A stretch of 64,000 nucleotides of DNA from Hyphococcus sp. (lineage in GTDB: Bacteria > Pseudomonadota > Alphaproteobacteria > Caulobacterales > Parvularculaceae): NCBI GenBank assembly GCA_028284345.1, contig JANQRY010000008.1, forward strand, positions 62,001 to 126,000, read 5' to 3'. This document shows positions 63,991-64,000 of the stretch, piece after piece. The notes below the pieces were generated by a model that searched no databases, was not told the DNA's origin, and was given only the letters and a program-made list of their open reading frames with translations. How positions within the stretch are numbered: position 1 is the stretch's first letter; every line of letters begins with the position of its first letter. Both the position numbers and the translations under genes were made by a program.

Positions 63991-64000
63991 CGGCCGGGAT

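Overview
The window looks like the chromosome of a GC-rich alphaproteobacterium, probably a marine, CtrA-type lineage such as Parvularculales/Hyphomonadaceae (inferred from gene content; no 16S is present). Markers are a PopZ/DUF2497 protein, the F1-ATPase zeta-type inhibitor (DUF1476), a single bifunctional Rsh next to rpoZ, a Bpt leucyltransferase and the block rpoZ-rsh-pyrE-pdxJ-acpS-lepB-rnc-era...recO...parC. Four tRNA genes are present: Cys, Asn, Ser and Gly.

Layout: 1-3.4 kb holds the N-terminal part of a lipoprotein prolyl oligopeptidase, popZ, a PIMT-family methyltransferase and tRNA-Cys. 3.7-9.6 kb is a tripartite RND efflux operon (outer-membrane factor, adaptor, pump). At 9996-10071 lies tRNA-Asn, whose 3' end is the left attachment site of a 10-kb integrated element (10057-20040) bounded by a perfect 15-bp direct repeat. 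20.2-34.9 kb contains pilZ, parC, a two-gene membrane/hydrolase unit, recO, two lipoprotein genes (one a metalloprotease) wedged between recO and era, and the essential-gene operon up to rpoZ. 35-47 kb carries folK, a NYN nuclease-like protein with family 5 uracil-DNA glycosylase, small membrane proteins, dapA-smpB, a long lytic transglycosylase, a GGDEF response regulator, glucokinase and a GH13 glucosidase. 47-64 kb carries a TRIC-type channel, acyl-CoA and hydroxyacid dehydrogenases, a flavin reductase, an anion permease, bpt, a TRAP transporter operon, a lemA-racemase-htpX operon, an SDR, a LysE exporter, the ATPase zeta subunit and the start of purC-purS.

The most interesting part is the 10-kb element. 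It encodes a tyrosine integrase, an AlpA-like HTH protein, a fused prohead protease/major capsid protein, a tail tape-measure protein, a possible small-terminase HTH protein and a replication-initiator-like winged-helix protein. I find no portal, large terminase, connector, baseplate or lysis gene. Inside the initiator-like gene lie four 16-bp palindromic iterons at an exact 32-bp period, which is not a multiple of three, so each copy is translated differently; this is the architecture of the phage lambda O gene/origin. Gene overlaps, catalytic residues and att sites look intact. The best reading is a mobilisable phage satellite that carries its own capsid and tail-ruler genes plus a replicon, rather than a random prophage remnant. 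An AT-rich cargo segment inside it (about 16.8-18.65 kb) includes a membrane-protein gene interrupted by one in-frame TGA.
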